This document shows, piece after piece, positions 26,601-38,600 of a stretch of DNA of 64,000 nucleotides. The translations under genes were made by a program, and so were the position numbers. The notes under the pieces were generated by a model. It did no database searches. It was not told the origin of the DNA and saw only the letters and a program-made list of their open reading frames with translations. The stretch is taken from contig NC_089979.1 in the NCBI RefSeq assembly GCF_036417845.1, positions 118,329,415 to 118,393,414 of the forward strand, written 5' to 3'. Position 1 is the first letter of the stretch. Each line of letters begins with the position of its first letter. This DNA comes from Apteryx mantelli (Eukaryota > Chordata > Aves > Apterygiformes > Apterygidae).

Positions 26601-29600
26601 TCATTTTGAGCTATTGAATGATTTTAAAGAAGAAATCTCTGTGTGGCAGGGGGAAGAGAGAGAATTTATTAAAACCTGCCTGGGCACACTAACATTGCTA
26701 CAGAAGAGGCCAGGAAAGCAGGCCATGAGGAAGCATCTTCTTGCAGAGATGCAAAAGGGAAGTGTTGAAGGGGCAGGCAAAGGCAGAACAGCAGTAGGTG
26801 GGATCAAGAAATGTGAGGCAATGGATGGGGTTTAAGACCCAGAATGCAGGAAGCATCTTTTCCAAAGGCAAACAAATGAGTTTTGGTGTCTGCAGTGTTT
26901 ATATGTGGCTGTGCAGGCATGTGACCAGGTGGTAGTTTCTGCTCATCACTTGGAGGACCCTGAGGAGTGCTTGGTCATGAGAAAGTGCCTGCCCTGGCAG
27001 TGTAGCCTGCAGACTTTTAGATTCTGAAGTTGTCATCAGTTCTTGGGATGTAGAGAGCTCGAGCAATAGCAAGTGGCTGGCAACCCTGACACATGTTTAT
27101 CTGTGCAACCATATGGGCAAGAAGAGTTGGGGACGAAAATGGGGTTAAGCAAACAGGATACTGCAGCAGCTGATATTCCCACTGGAGCTGTCTTTTTTTT
27201 TTTTCTTTTTTTGGTACTTGACCATACACTTTAATTTTGAAGACCTCACTTTGGTGGTTCAGAAAGTGTTGTTACTGTTTGTTAGTAGTCATCAGATTGT
27301 GGTGTTTTCAGGTTGTTTTTAAAAATTCTTGACTGTATTTGTGATTTTTAAATTTACTGTGAGTTTCTGTTGTAATAACAATTGTCCACTAAGTAATAAA
27401 CAGGAAATTGAAGCAAGAGCAGATGTTGATTTCTTTTTTTTTCTTTTTTTTTTTTAACTTTGTACGTATGATGAAGAAAAATGGATTTACTCAGGTCAGT
27501 CATTCTACCAAAGTTAGAGTGATAAGCTGAATAAAAATAATCCATTTAAGTTGCAAAGAAACAAGCTTCTGTCAACCCAGTCCACAAGTGAATCGGGTGT
27601 GGTGTTCCTATATGCAGAATAGAAGCCCCTTTGATAGCAGGAGCTTAAAAAATAGTCAAACAGGCGCCTCCACAAGCTGCTAATACTCAGTTCAGCAAGG
27701 CACAAAGCAGCACACGTTGCCAATTCATGGGTCACTCAAGTGATCATGTGCAACTTAATACCACTTATGTTCATTTTTTATTTCATTGTCCACCTGGGGC
27801 CTAGGCTATTAACACTCATAGGATTGTTGTGTGGTTCTGTAAGTAAGCTCCATCAGTATCTGTGCAAAGGTATTCATCTCTTGCTTCACAGCTGTAGTAC
27901 AGGGCCCAGCAGTTCAGTCTTACCTGTGGCCTACCAAGTCCTGCATTGCAATTTAACATTACTGGCTCCTTTGGAGAAGCACGGTATGAGGAATGGAGCA
28001 CATCAGTAGCCCAGAGCATTTGGGGAATTTCACTGTCTGAAAACTAATTATTTTAGGTATAGTTCTTAAGTTAAAAATGTAGGAGCAGGTGGCTTTCATT
28101 AAAATTATGCAGGCCATGATTTGACTGACAGTTTTTTTGCCAGGGCAGAGGGGCTTAGCTGTAGACTAGTAAGGGAGACCTAACTTTCAGTTAGTCACGG
28201 GATTACCAAAAGGATTATGCTTCGTCTAGTTTTCTTGTATCCAGCTGAAGTTAAGTTCTTTTCAAAAGTCCCTTTAGAGCTACGTCTTCATGCAGAAGTT
28301 GGGAACCACTGCTGTCATACTGTCTGCTCAGCAGTGAGTTTCTGCCATGCAATACTGGCTTTCCTGTTTCAGAAACTCCAGTATGCGCCTCAAACTGTAG
28401 AAAATGGGGAGGAAGGAATCCATGACTTGAGAAGGCTCCCTATCACCCTATGGTAAAATCAGTGTGAGGAAAAGGATGTAATCCTAGCATTCACTGAATG
28501 TTGTGTTTCCTCCAAGAACTTCCTACTGCTTCTCCAATGCTCTGAATAATTTCCAGTGTCTTTGGTACACTGCATGGGAAGGCAAGTAGATGCTGTACCG
28601 TGTTTTGGTCTATTGATATCAACGTGTGCAAACAGGCGCTATGGATGAGCAAAACTGCATGTGGTGGTGAGGCAAAATAAGTGCTGTTGTGGGAAAGGAA
28701 GGGTGTGCTCTTCCCCTGGTGCCATAGAAACAGGCAAGTAAGTGGATCCTGTCCTGTATCACGGAAAGGCATTGGGGCAGGCAGACCAGGTGGCACGTAG
28801 TGACTGTCAGTGCTGCATGGATGTAGTTAGTCAGAATATAGTGGATGTTTGTTCGACAAACTAGTGCAGATGAAGGAAGAGTGGTTTGTGTCTTCTGTGA
28901 GCTTGCAGGCTGTGCAAAGTAACCTGTGGTATATATGATGCAGTTTCAACTAAATTTTAGTCACTATGGGTATACATGTACCTTATTCTCAGTTTAGAGT
29001 TGGCAGATACTAAAATAATACTGTTGTAAGAGAAAACCACGTGGCTTTTTCATACATTCTGAAGAAATAATTGCATATACTTAGATGACTGATGATGGCT
29101 TCTGTCACCTATAGAAAGTATTTCACACAGATTGCTTTTAATATTTCAGTACTTTTCATTTTTGAGTATGCGATGCAAATATTTAATACTTCTGTTATTG
29201 AAGCAGTCTAAGGATGTCTGTATTTTTTGTGCTGACAACGCTCTTGGAGTATACAGTTTTATGCTATTTTTAAAAGCCTGATTTTCTTTTTTTTTTTCCT
29301 TTTTTACTCTGTTTTTTCCTAAGACAGTATTTGAAAGCCAGTCTGGGTTTGGGATGCTTTGAATGTCTGATATGTAATTACCACTGAGCAGTGGTGATAC
29401 TTTTTGTGAAACAGGCCAAGATTTTGCATAAAAAATATTTATATACAGTTGATTTTTGAGCTTGGAGGATACTGTGCATATTGTGTGCATCTTTATTAAT
29501 GTACAAAATTGATAGCAGAGTTTGAGAAAGAAGATTTCCATTCATCTATAATTCTATAGTTGCAAAAGGCAATTGCAGATGGCAAGAAAAGCCATATGTA

Positions 29601-32600
29601 AATCCTGATCCAGCAAGATATTTAAGCATGTGCATAGCCTAAAGCCAATCTCACTAAAATCAGTCCAACTACTTATATATGAAAATATATAAGTAATATG
29701 GAAATCAGTGGCATTTTCACTAGCTTGGTTTAAGTACAGTGAGTGGAATTTGGATAATACAGTTGTTTTATCTTAATTATCCAGAGCCATAATGTTTTCT
29801 TATGGAACTTTAGTGAAAAGTGCCTGAGTTTGTTCTCATTAAATAATAAAGGATCATTTTATTTTTATGAATGCAAAGCAAACTTAAAAGATCTGGATTT
29901 TTTTTGAAGCATTCCTCTGTATGTAGTACGTTTTCTTCAGATTTCATCAGTTCTCTATACTGTGCTCTGTTATTGTGGATTATTGAGATATCTCAATGTA
30001 TATAAAGGTGATATAAGGGCTTCAGTTGTCTTTGCTTTCCTTTTGGACGGATACAGCTAGCTGGCCAGGCGACCTGATATGCAAGCTGTTTTATTTAGAC
30101 TGAATTTTACTGACCTACACATTTGCTTTTTCTGTGCTGCAGGTGGGTACTGTGGTGGAGGTTCTTGACAAACTGTCGCCTGCTGGACCAGTGAAAAGCA
30201 CTTACCCATTAACCTTTGTTCAGCTAAAGCAGGTAAGGATTCCTTGGGTAGGCACTTTGCAGTCATTTTGTGAAGTTTATTTGAACACCACTCCGTGGTA
30301 TGACTCCTCATGTCCAGTGTCTTATACCATATCTCAGCACAGGTAGTAATAGCTGTAAAAGCGTTCAGGATTTTTGCACTGGAGACCTTTCCATATTTGA
30401 CAGTGCTCCTGTTTTACACCTGAGAGTCTCCTCTTTCCATGAATGTAGGTATATATGCTGTCCAGGCTTTCTACTTCATCTCTTTCCTCTCTGAAGTACT
30501 GATTTTGAGATTTTTAAGATACTTTGGTATTTTATCCGTCTATCTTTTTTTCATCTCTATTCTTTTTCCTTATTCTGTTTTTCTTTCTCTCTCCCCACCT
30601 GCTACTGCATCAGTGAGAACAGTGGCTGAGACAGCGCTTTCTCATGCAGGGGAGCCTGGAGAATGAGGCATGCCATCCTCATGACACTTTGGTTACTTTT
30701 AGTCCCATTCTTTTACTAAATGTCTGGTGGGCCAAGAGAAGGTGGTAGGAGAAAACTTTGGGAGCGACCTCTTGGAGCTGTTGCAACCCACTGCCCTGGG
30801 CATTCACCTCACTGGTTGAGAGGGAAAAGTACCATTCTCTGCATTTTGCTATGGCTTCTGCTGACTTCCCTTCTCCCCTCTTTGCTCCTCTCTCTCTCTG
30901 CATCAGTTTCTCCGTCAGTTGTGGTGACTTTCCATAGCTTCCCTCACAGTGAAAGGTCTTCCCTTCATTGCTGAGTGACTCCCTTTCCATTAAGGGCACC
31001 TGGCTCTTTGACCACTTCTGTGCTGAACTTAGCACAGACTGGAGCATGGGTGCTAATTGCCTGTGGCTAAAATAAGCCATTCCCAGAGGATGTGATGGTG
31101 ATGGTAGCTGGGGGAGGGAGAAAAGGGGGGAGCAGTTCAGCAGGTGCCTGGAATATTTTATAAGGCATTATTCAAATAAGGGTTCAAAACTCAGATTTTT
31201 CCTGGCCAAGCCACTAATACAAAGGTATTAGAGAAATTGCAGATATTAGGTTGTGGCTGGATGTGTTTTCTAGTGGGCTTTTCTCTCTTGTCCTCTGGCC
31301 TTCAAATCTGTAATACCTTCTCTAGGAAAAGAGGGCTGCCAGTGGAGCTTCCAGCATCTTCGCACTTTTCCTCCCCCCCCAGCTCCATTTTCAGGGCACC
31401 TTGTTGCAAATGATGCTAATAATCACAGAGGACAGGAACCGGTTTACTCTCGCTTCTTCCTGTCAGGGCTGTGCTAAAATCCAAATCTTGCAGATAAATG
31501 ATTTTGTGGCTACTGGGTGAAAGAGACAATACATTTTTTGTTTTTAATTTGTGTTTTACTTGTGATAAGAACAAATCTAATGACTGTGACTCCCCCCCCC
31601 CCCCCCCCACTGGGGAACTTAGTGAAAAGTATTCTAAAATTCTCCTGATGTAAATCAGTTAGTTTGTAAAAGAGATAACATCTGTCTGATTAGTATGTCA
31701 ATTTTGGGGCAGTGGGTGACTTTTAAGTTTGTTATATAAATTCAGTTATGGAGGGATTTTCCAGGTATTTTTTCAGTGTTTTTAATGAAGAACTCAGTAT
31801 TGTAAATAGTTAACTGTTTTGTTTTTATTGAGAAAATACCTTCATAGCCAAATCCTTATCTTTTAAGGTTATGTAAATGTACAGATGAAACATTTAAAAA
31901 TGGAAACTTTTTGAAATTTTCACCTATCACTTAAAGGTTAAAGTGAACTCTAATCTCAAGTTGGTATCTCTGATAGACACTATCTGAAGTGAATGAAAGG
32001 TAACGTTTCAATCCGAGCATGTAAGCAAGAATATGGGATATTTCTAATTCATAATCTGAATTGTATCTACAGATTAACCTGATTCATTAATCTTTCCCCC
32101 CCCCCCCCCTTTCTTAGTATTTTGGGTTCGTACTGTACAGAACTATGCTTCCAAAAAACTGTACGGAGCCAACACAGCTCTCTTCGCCTTTAAATGGAGT
32201 CCATGATCGTGCCTATGTCTCTGTGGATGGGGTAAATATTGTCTTCTGGTATCCATTTGCTATGAATGTCTATGAATAGCTATCTGTGCTATGAATGGCC
32301 TTCACCAAAGACATGGTTACAGTCTGCCTTTTTTTGATTCTCCTCCTCTCTCCAGCTTACCAAAATAACCGTATTAAATAATCATATTAAATAAGATGAA
32401 GGAAGGAAGTATACAATTGATTCATACTAAGTGTTAATACATATTTCAGAAAATAAGAATATTTATCTATCATTTCTAAGGAAAATATAATAGTTTCCAC
32501 TTTCAAGATATTTGAATATTGATGTAGGCTTATGACTTCAGTGGAAAAATACCTAGAAGAAGGGCTTACTTGCAGGTTCATGAAATATGTTTATGATACG

Positions 32601-35600
32601 TCTATGCTTGACAACTTTTTACAGTGTTTCCATTGTTTTTTTTTTTTTTTTTCTCTTTCTTTTTTCCCTTGAGGGTAAGGGGAAGTGGAAGCTTGAGCTT
32701 ATGTCTTACCCTATGAAACTGGCTTCTGACCACAAATTAAAAAAGAAGTATAATGTACAGGATGTAAACTTTACCTTTCTTCCCTTAAGCAAGGTTTTGT
32801 TCTTGCTTAATAAGAATTAATATCAGTTCATGCATTTTGATAGCCTAGTTTTTATTCTTTAATCTGTGCAGATTTTCATAACCTTTGTGGTCATGCCCAG
32901 CTCTTCTTTCCTTACGTTGGGAAAAATGAGAATAAATAAAGCTAAATATTGATGGGAGCTTAATTGGAGGATGGATCACCTTTTAATCTCTGATGTTTGC
33001 AAAAATCTTTTCAATCATCTAGACTAAATTTGACAACTTGTTTCCTGTGAATCGGCTGTGTCGGAAAACACTAAAATTCTAAAGTTGATAGTTAGCTGAA
33101 TTAAATAAACCTTACATTTGAGGAGAGTGATGGCTTCAGTTTTCTGAATGCTGCCTAGTGGCATATCCAGTTGGCCTGCTGAAATGTGAAGATTGACACA
33201 GCAGCTTGCACTGTGTGCTTGCTCAAGTGAGAGAGGAGGAAAGGGAGATAATTTCTTTTTTCCACTTTTGTTTCCTTTCTTCCCTTTCTTTTCTTCATGC
33301 AAGCTGAAAAGATGAATAACAACAGGTTATTGTCCTTTTTCAATGGTTATTGTTTTCTTCCTTTTGGTATAATTCCTACAGGTTCCTCAGGGTGTCCTTG
33401 AAAGGGGTGAATCACTTATGATAAATATCACTGGGAAGGCTGGAGCAAATCTGGACATCTTGGTAGAGAATATGGGCAGAGTCAACTTTGGTCGATACAA
33501 TAATGACTTTAAGGTAAGTAAAGTCAGTTAAGCCATAGGCACCTTTTGTTTTTTGTTTTTTTCTTTCCCTCCACAGGTTAAAAAAAGTATTGGGTTGGAA
33601 AGAGCAAAAGGATCAGGATTACACAGCTGTAACTTAACTAGTGAGTTGTAATATTTTGAGGTATTCATTTGAGTCTTTCAGCCACCGAAATCAAAGTGGA
33701 ATTAAAAACTGGCAGACATCTTTTAATTTTTTTTGTTGGTTCACTTGTGCTGCCAGCCAAAGTGTCACCCACAAGACTTTCAGGATGAATTGAACACATA
33801 GCTAACATTTTAAGATGTGCAAAGCTGTTAGGATAAACTCAAAAATAGGTTGGAACTCCACTTAGATCTTGGCCTTACTTTGAGGCTTGTGAATCCTGGG
33901 GGTGTATTTGTGTGTTTGTGTATATATATACATATATACTTCTGTATTTCTTCCCACATCCAATTTCATTTATCAGCTGTGTACCCTTGCAAAATTTTCA
34001 GGCTGTCTCACAAGCTCTTTACCATGCAAAGTTTCCAACTCAGGTTTGGATTAGTCAGATGTTAGGAATAACTATCAGAAAGCCTCTGAATGCTTCTGAA
34101 TCCATGCTGCATCTGGAAACTGTCACCTCCCCTCATTAGTGGTGATGCCACTAAAGTAACACTGGGAAGGGCAGGGGCAAAAGGGAAACTGCCTGTTTTA
34201 GACTTAACGGGATCCTCAGTGCTGCGTGATGTTTCCTAAAGAGAAGGAGAAGAGAGAAGTATTGTAGCGCTCATGCATCAGCAACTGAGTCTTCACTGTG
34301 CTTGTGGCATATACATCCAGTGGACAGCAGTAGTGCCAACTCTGTCTGTGCTGTCTTTACGAGGTACCTTGCCTTTTATTTGAGTGTCAAGAGAGGGCAG
34401 CTAGTTCCCCAGTGTTTTACCCTCATATAGATTCAGCACAATGTACCTTTTGGTGTGGAGGGGGAACAGTCCAGGTGATAAAGAAACCTCTGTGCTGAGT
34501 GCTAAATGAAGGGTTAAAGGTTGGATTAGGCAGGTGCTGGGTGTTGCTGTGGTTGTGTTGAAATTCACACTTATGCCAGTATTCAGCCTTTAAAAGATTA
34601 AGAATGAAAGCAAGTTTAGTTAGGCATGTGCACTTTGAGAACAATCCTCTAAAAACGGGATCCTTGCAGGTAAGAGAGTGAGTCTCTCAGGTAGCTTCTG
34701 AAAAAGTGCGTTGCTTCTTTGTGTAGAATGCCTCATGCTGTTCCTTAAGGCAGGCGCTCTTTGTGTTGATTTTGAAAACTAGGAATAATTATGCCCTGGT
34801 TTTTAGGGTTTTTACACATGTTGTGACTTTGCAAGGTGGGACAGTCTTCCCTAAAGTCATTTTTTAAATCCTGCATTTTTAAGCAAGTATGATAGCTTTT
34901 GTGGGTTTTGTTTCGCTGTTTTTTTCTCTCACTTTTTTGAGTTTGAAATGGACCATCTAGCTTTTGGGAAAGAATGTTGAAAGGTTTTTTGGTTTTAAAA
35001 CATCCTGCTGATCTAAGCCTTGTTGTTGAAGGACACAACGGAAGGAAGAGTGTGGTTTTTATTTTTTCTTTCTTCTTTACATACTCACTGCCACCTATAT
35101 CTTTATTTCAATTGGAAGATTCATCTCCGTATTGGCACCTTGAATATGCATTGAAATACAGACAAAAGTAAGAATGGTCAGTAGGCACTTGAGATCTCAT
35201 TTGAAACTCACACCATTCTTCGTGCTTAAAGACAGGTATAGTGAGGGAGGTTAGAAAGTTTTGGCCAAAGTTATGTTGCATTACTTCAACTGATTACCAA
35301 ACAGAGTGAAGTCTAGGATCTGCAAGAAAGTTTTACTATTTAAAATCTGTGCAAATATTTCATTCTGATGTAAGAAAAATAAATGCCCATTTCAAAGACA
35401 GAAACTTAGGTAAAAGAAGAGAGAACTCCTGTTAGCTCTCATGCTGATGACCAGACTTGTTAGTGTGGTTCTGATTAGACATCAGAGAACAGACATATGA
35501 CACAGTGTCAGCTCTCCAAGACCATAGAAAACATGGTGTTGCTTGTGCCTTTACTGGTAGAATGACCTTTTTTTTCTTTTTTTTTTTTTTTAAGGCTCAT

Positions 35601-38600
35601 GACCTTATCTTGCCTTTGCATTCACTATGTGAGTACCCTGCTGTGCTTCAAGGGTGCACACAGTTCCATAGAAATGAAACAAGACTTGTGGGCTTGAAGC
35701 TCACTGTAAGCTTAAAGTATTTCACTGAATCAGAGCCACAAACCGTTTGCCTTGAAGAACTGATTTCTTGATACTGTATGTTAGCTGTAATAGATTTATA
35801 GGAAGTAAATACTGCTTTCTCTGCTATTATGCAGGTTAATGGCTTAGGTTACTTGACTCAGTATTACCAAATCTTGATTGTATCTCAAGTCTTAAGGTGC
35901 CTTTTTAGTGCCTTTTCTGCTTTTTATTAAGCCCCAGCTTTTGGAATCATGTCTTCATGTTAAAGCAAAATAGAAACCTGCACAGCTGTGGGGAAAAAAG
36001 TTTGAAAAAGAAGCTTAGATATCAGCGAAAGCTTAAAACTTTGAAGAGGAACAGATCTTTCACAGAGAATAAATGAAACCTTTTATTCTTAAGCAAAGCT
36101 TGTAATTTAGGGAAGACCAGATGCTTTGTTTTTTTCATACCCAGATTGACAGTTATTGTAACTACTTTGATTCAGCCAAGGTTTCATTCCTGACTTCATA
36201 GTTGCAGCCAAATAACTTCAATAATATGACGCTAAATGTGTTATGGGTTTTTTTTTGTTTTTTTTTTCCCCCTCCTCCTAGGGTCTAGTTTCAAATTTAA
36301 CTCTTGGTCAAGATATACTTGTTGAATGGGAAATCTATCCTCTAGACATAGATGGAGCAGTGAACCATGACATTAATGGCCAGCCTGAACAACTACAGAG
36401 ATCTGTTGGTAATCCATCAAATTATGAAGGGCCCACGTTTTACACTGGTAGACTTTCAGTTCCTGGTGGGATTCCAGACTTGCCTCAAGACACCTATGTC
36501 AAGTTTCCTGGCTGGACAAAGGTATGACTTTTTGCAGTAAAAACTTGAATTCCACTCGAAAAGCTACTGAAACTTGTATGAAAGGTCAAAGTCCACCTCT
36601 CTCGGATCGGTAGAAGTAGGTTGTAGCTGTGAGGTGTATCAAATGTATTTAAATGACCAGGGAATGGCTTACTTTAAGTAAATCTGGAGATAAACCATTA
36701 AGAGGAGGGAAGCATATATTTGAAATATGTGTGGTGTTGGTCTAGAAGAGGGAGTGTAACAAAAATTAGTTTTCTGGCAGTGAGGAAGGTGACCTGTCAG
36801 GCTACTAAGAAATGCTTTATTTAGCTGTGGGGTTTTTTTTTTGACCTGAGATGTGGAGTAGATACAGCTCTTTGGAGGGAAGAAGTGAATGCATGTCTTA
36901 AGATAAAAAAAATTTTTTATTCTGGGACAAGTGAGATGCTAAAGGCCATTTTCCTGGTTATGCAGATTGATTAAGGTAACTAAGAACATATTTGCAGGGC
37001 TGTGTGAGGACCTGTGGATCCTGTTACAAATCACAGGGAGAATTAAGCTGCAAATGCAACCGCTAGTGTGGTGCCCATAAATGTGGGTCCAGTGTTTGGA
37101 AGATATTATTACCTCTCTTCTGGAGGTTACCCAGAAGTGGACTGAATGCATCAAAGAGCATTGTCTTGAGAAGCTTGTGGGCAGATCTCTGTTAGTGGGA
37201 ACTTCTGATAGGGTTAAGGTATAACTAGAGCAGAGGAGAGTGTGTTTGCACAGTGCTAGGTTTGAAACAGCCAGCATGTATGATGGGTAAGGACTAGCTC
37301 AACTAGCCTATGGGAGGCCCTGACAGCAAAATGTGTGCATTGAAGCGTCACTGCTTTTGGAGTGATTTTTAACTCCAGGCTTCAGGGAAGTTCCTGTGTT
37401 GGAGTTAGGTGGCTAAGCTAGTCCTTTCTGAAGCAGTTTGTTTGCTTACTGTTATCAAAATAGAATAGGCGAAGGAGGTATTGGTGATCTATACACAGTA
37501 TTCTAGTGGTTAGAACACTTCCTAGTATGCAGGAGACCCTGATTCATTGCTGGCATTTAATGTTGCCAGCACTGAATATGAGGAAGTCTGCCTTTTGCTC
37601 CTTGTTCCTGTATCTGACACGGTCACTGAATAAAATCCAAAAATAGTGCTTTGCACAGAGACTGGAATCTGGGACTTTTGCAATAAATTCTGTCATCCAA
37701 TGAATGACAAATTCTTTTTTGAGTAGTGAACATTCTTCAGGAGGAGAGATTGACCATACCTGCCTGCTGGCAAAGCCTTCTTTGGAATGGGAAATGGATC
37801 CAATAAGTCTTATGTATAGATGGGAATCTCTTCCTTTGATCTATTGAAAATAGTGACCTCTATTTTACATATTACCTGACCCTCTAAAGGGGTCTAGGTG
37901 AAGAGATCCCGATGAACTCTAAGTAGGACTGTTGAATTGATCCTTCAGGCTTTATAAGGTAATGGAGATATGGACTAGGCCACAGCTTTAAATAACAAGA
38001 TATCCAAGAGTAGTAAGACTGAGATGATGCTGGATGCAGGGCAAGGAGGCAAGCAGAAACTGAGACTTCCAGATAACTTTACCAATGAGTAAATGCCTGT
38101 AAACCAGAGGGCAGTAAGAGTTTAAATTTCACTCAAATCCCATTGGATCTGGGCCCCAATTCCTTGAGTGGCACTGTATAAATTGCTGATGCCAAGGTGA
38201 GGAGGGAGACTCCTAATAGGAGTTAAAACCGAGGTATCTGATTACTAAGAGAACTATGGAAATGGCACATATTAGGAAAAAACATGCAGATCCAATGCTG
38301 ATCCTACCTCAGCATGTTAAGGAAAAGAACATAATATGCCGGTCAGCCAAGCGGATGGGTGCAGCATTAACAGTCATGACCTACATTGTAGATTGTCTAC
38401 ATCAGTGGTTTTTGAAACCTTCATTGCTAACAAAACTTCTTCCACCGTCACTTGAGGAAACGCAATGCCTTTAAGTGTATCTGCCCCTGGAAGTATAGTT
38501 AGGTTTATTGGTTAGGTTTACTGGATTTTTTTTTTTTTTTTAATCAAAAAAGGTGTTTTGGAGTCATGACCGTTTTTCTTGACTCCTCTGGAATCATGGA

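Larger units (their letters stand above)
30233..32117 (+). other. GLB1: GLB1 intron 12 (1.9 kb)
   Basis: Contains a 17-C run at 31592-31608 and a 14-C run at 32096-32109, the latter forming part of the exon 13 polypyrimidine tract. No gene is seen. Confidence 0.85.
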
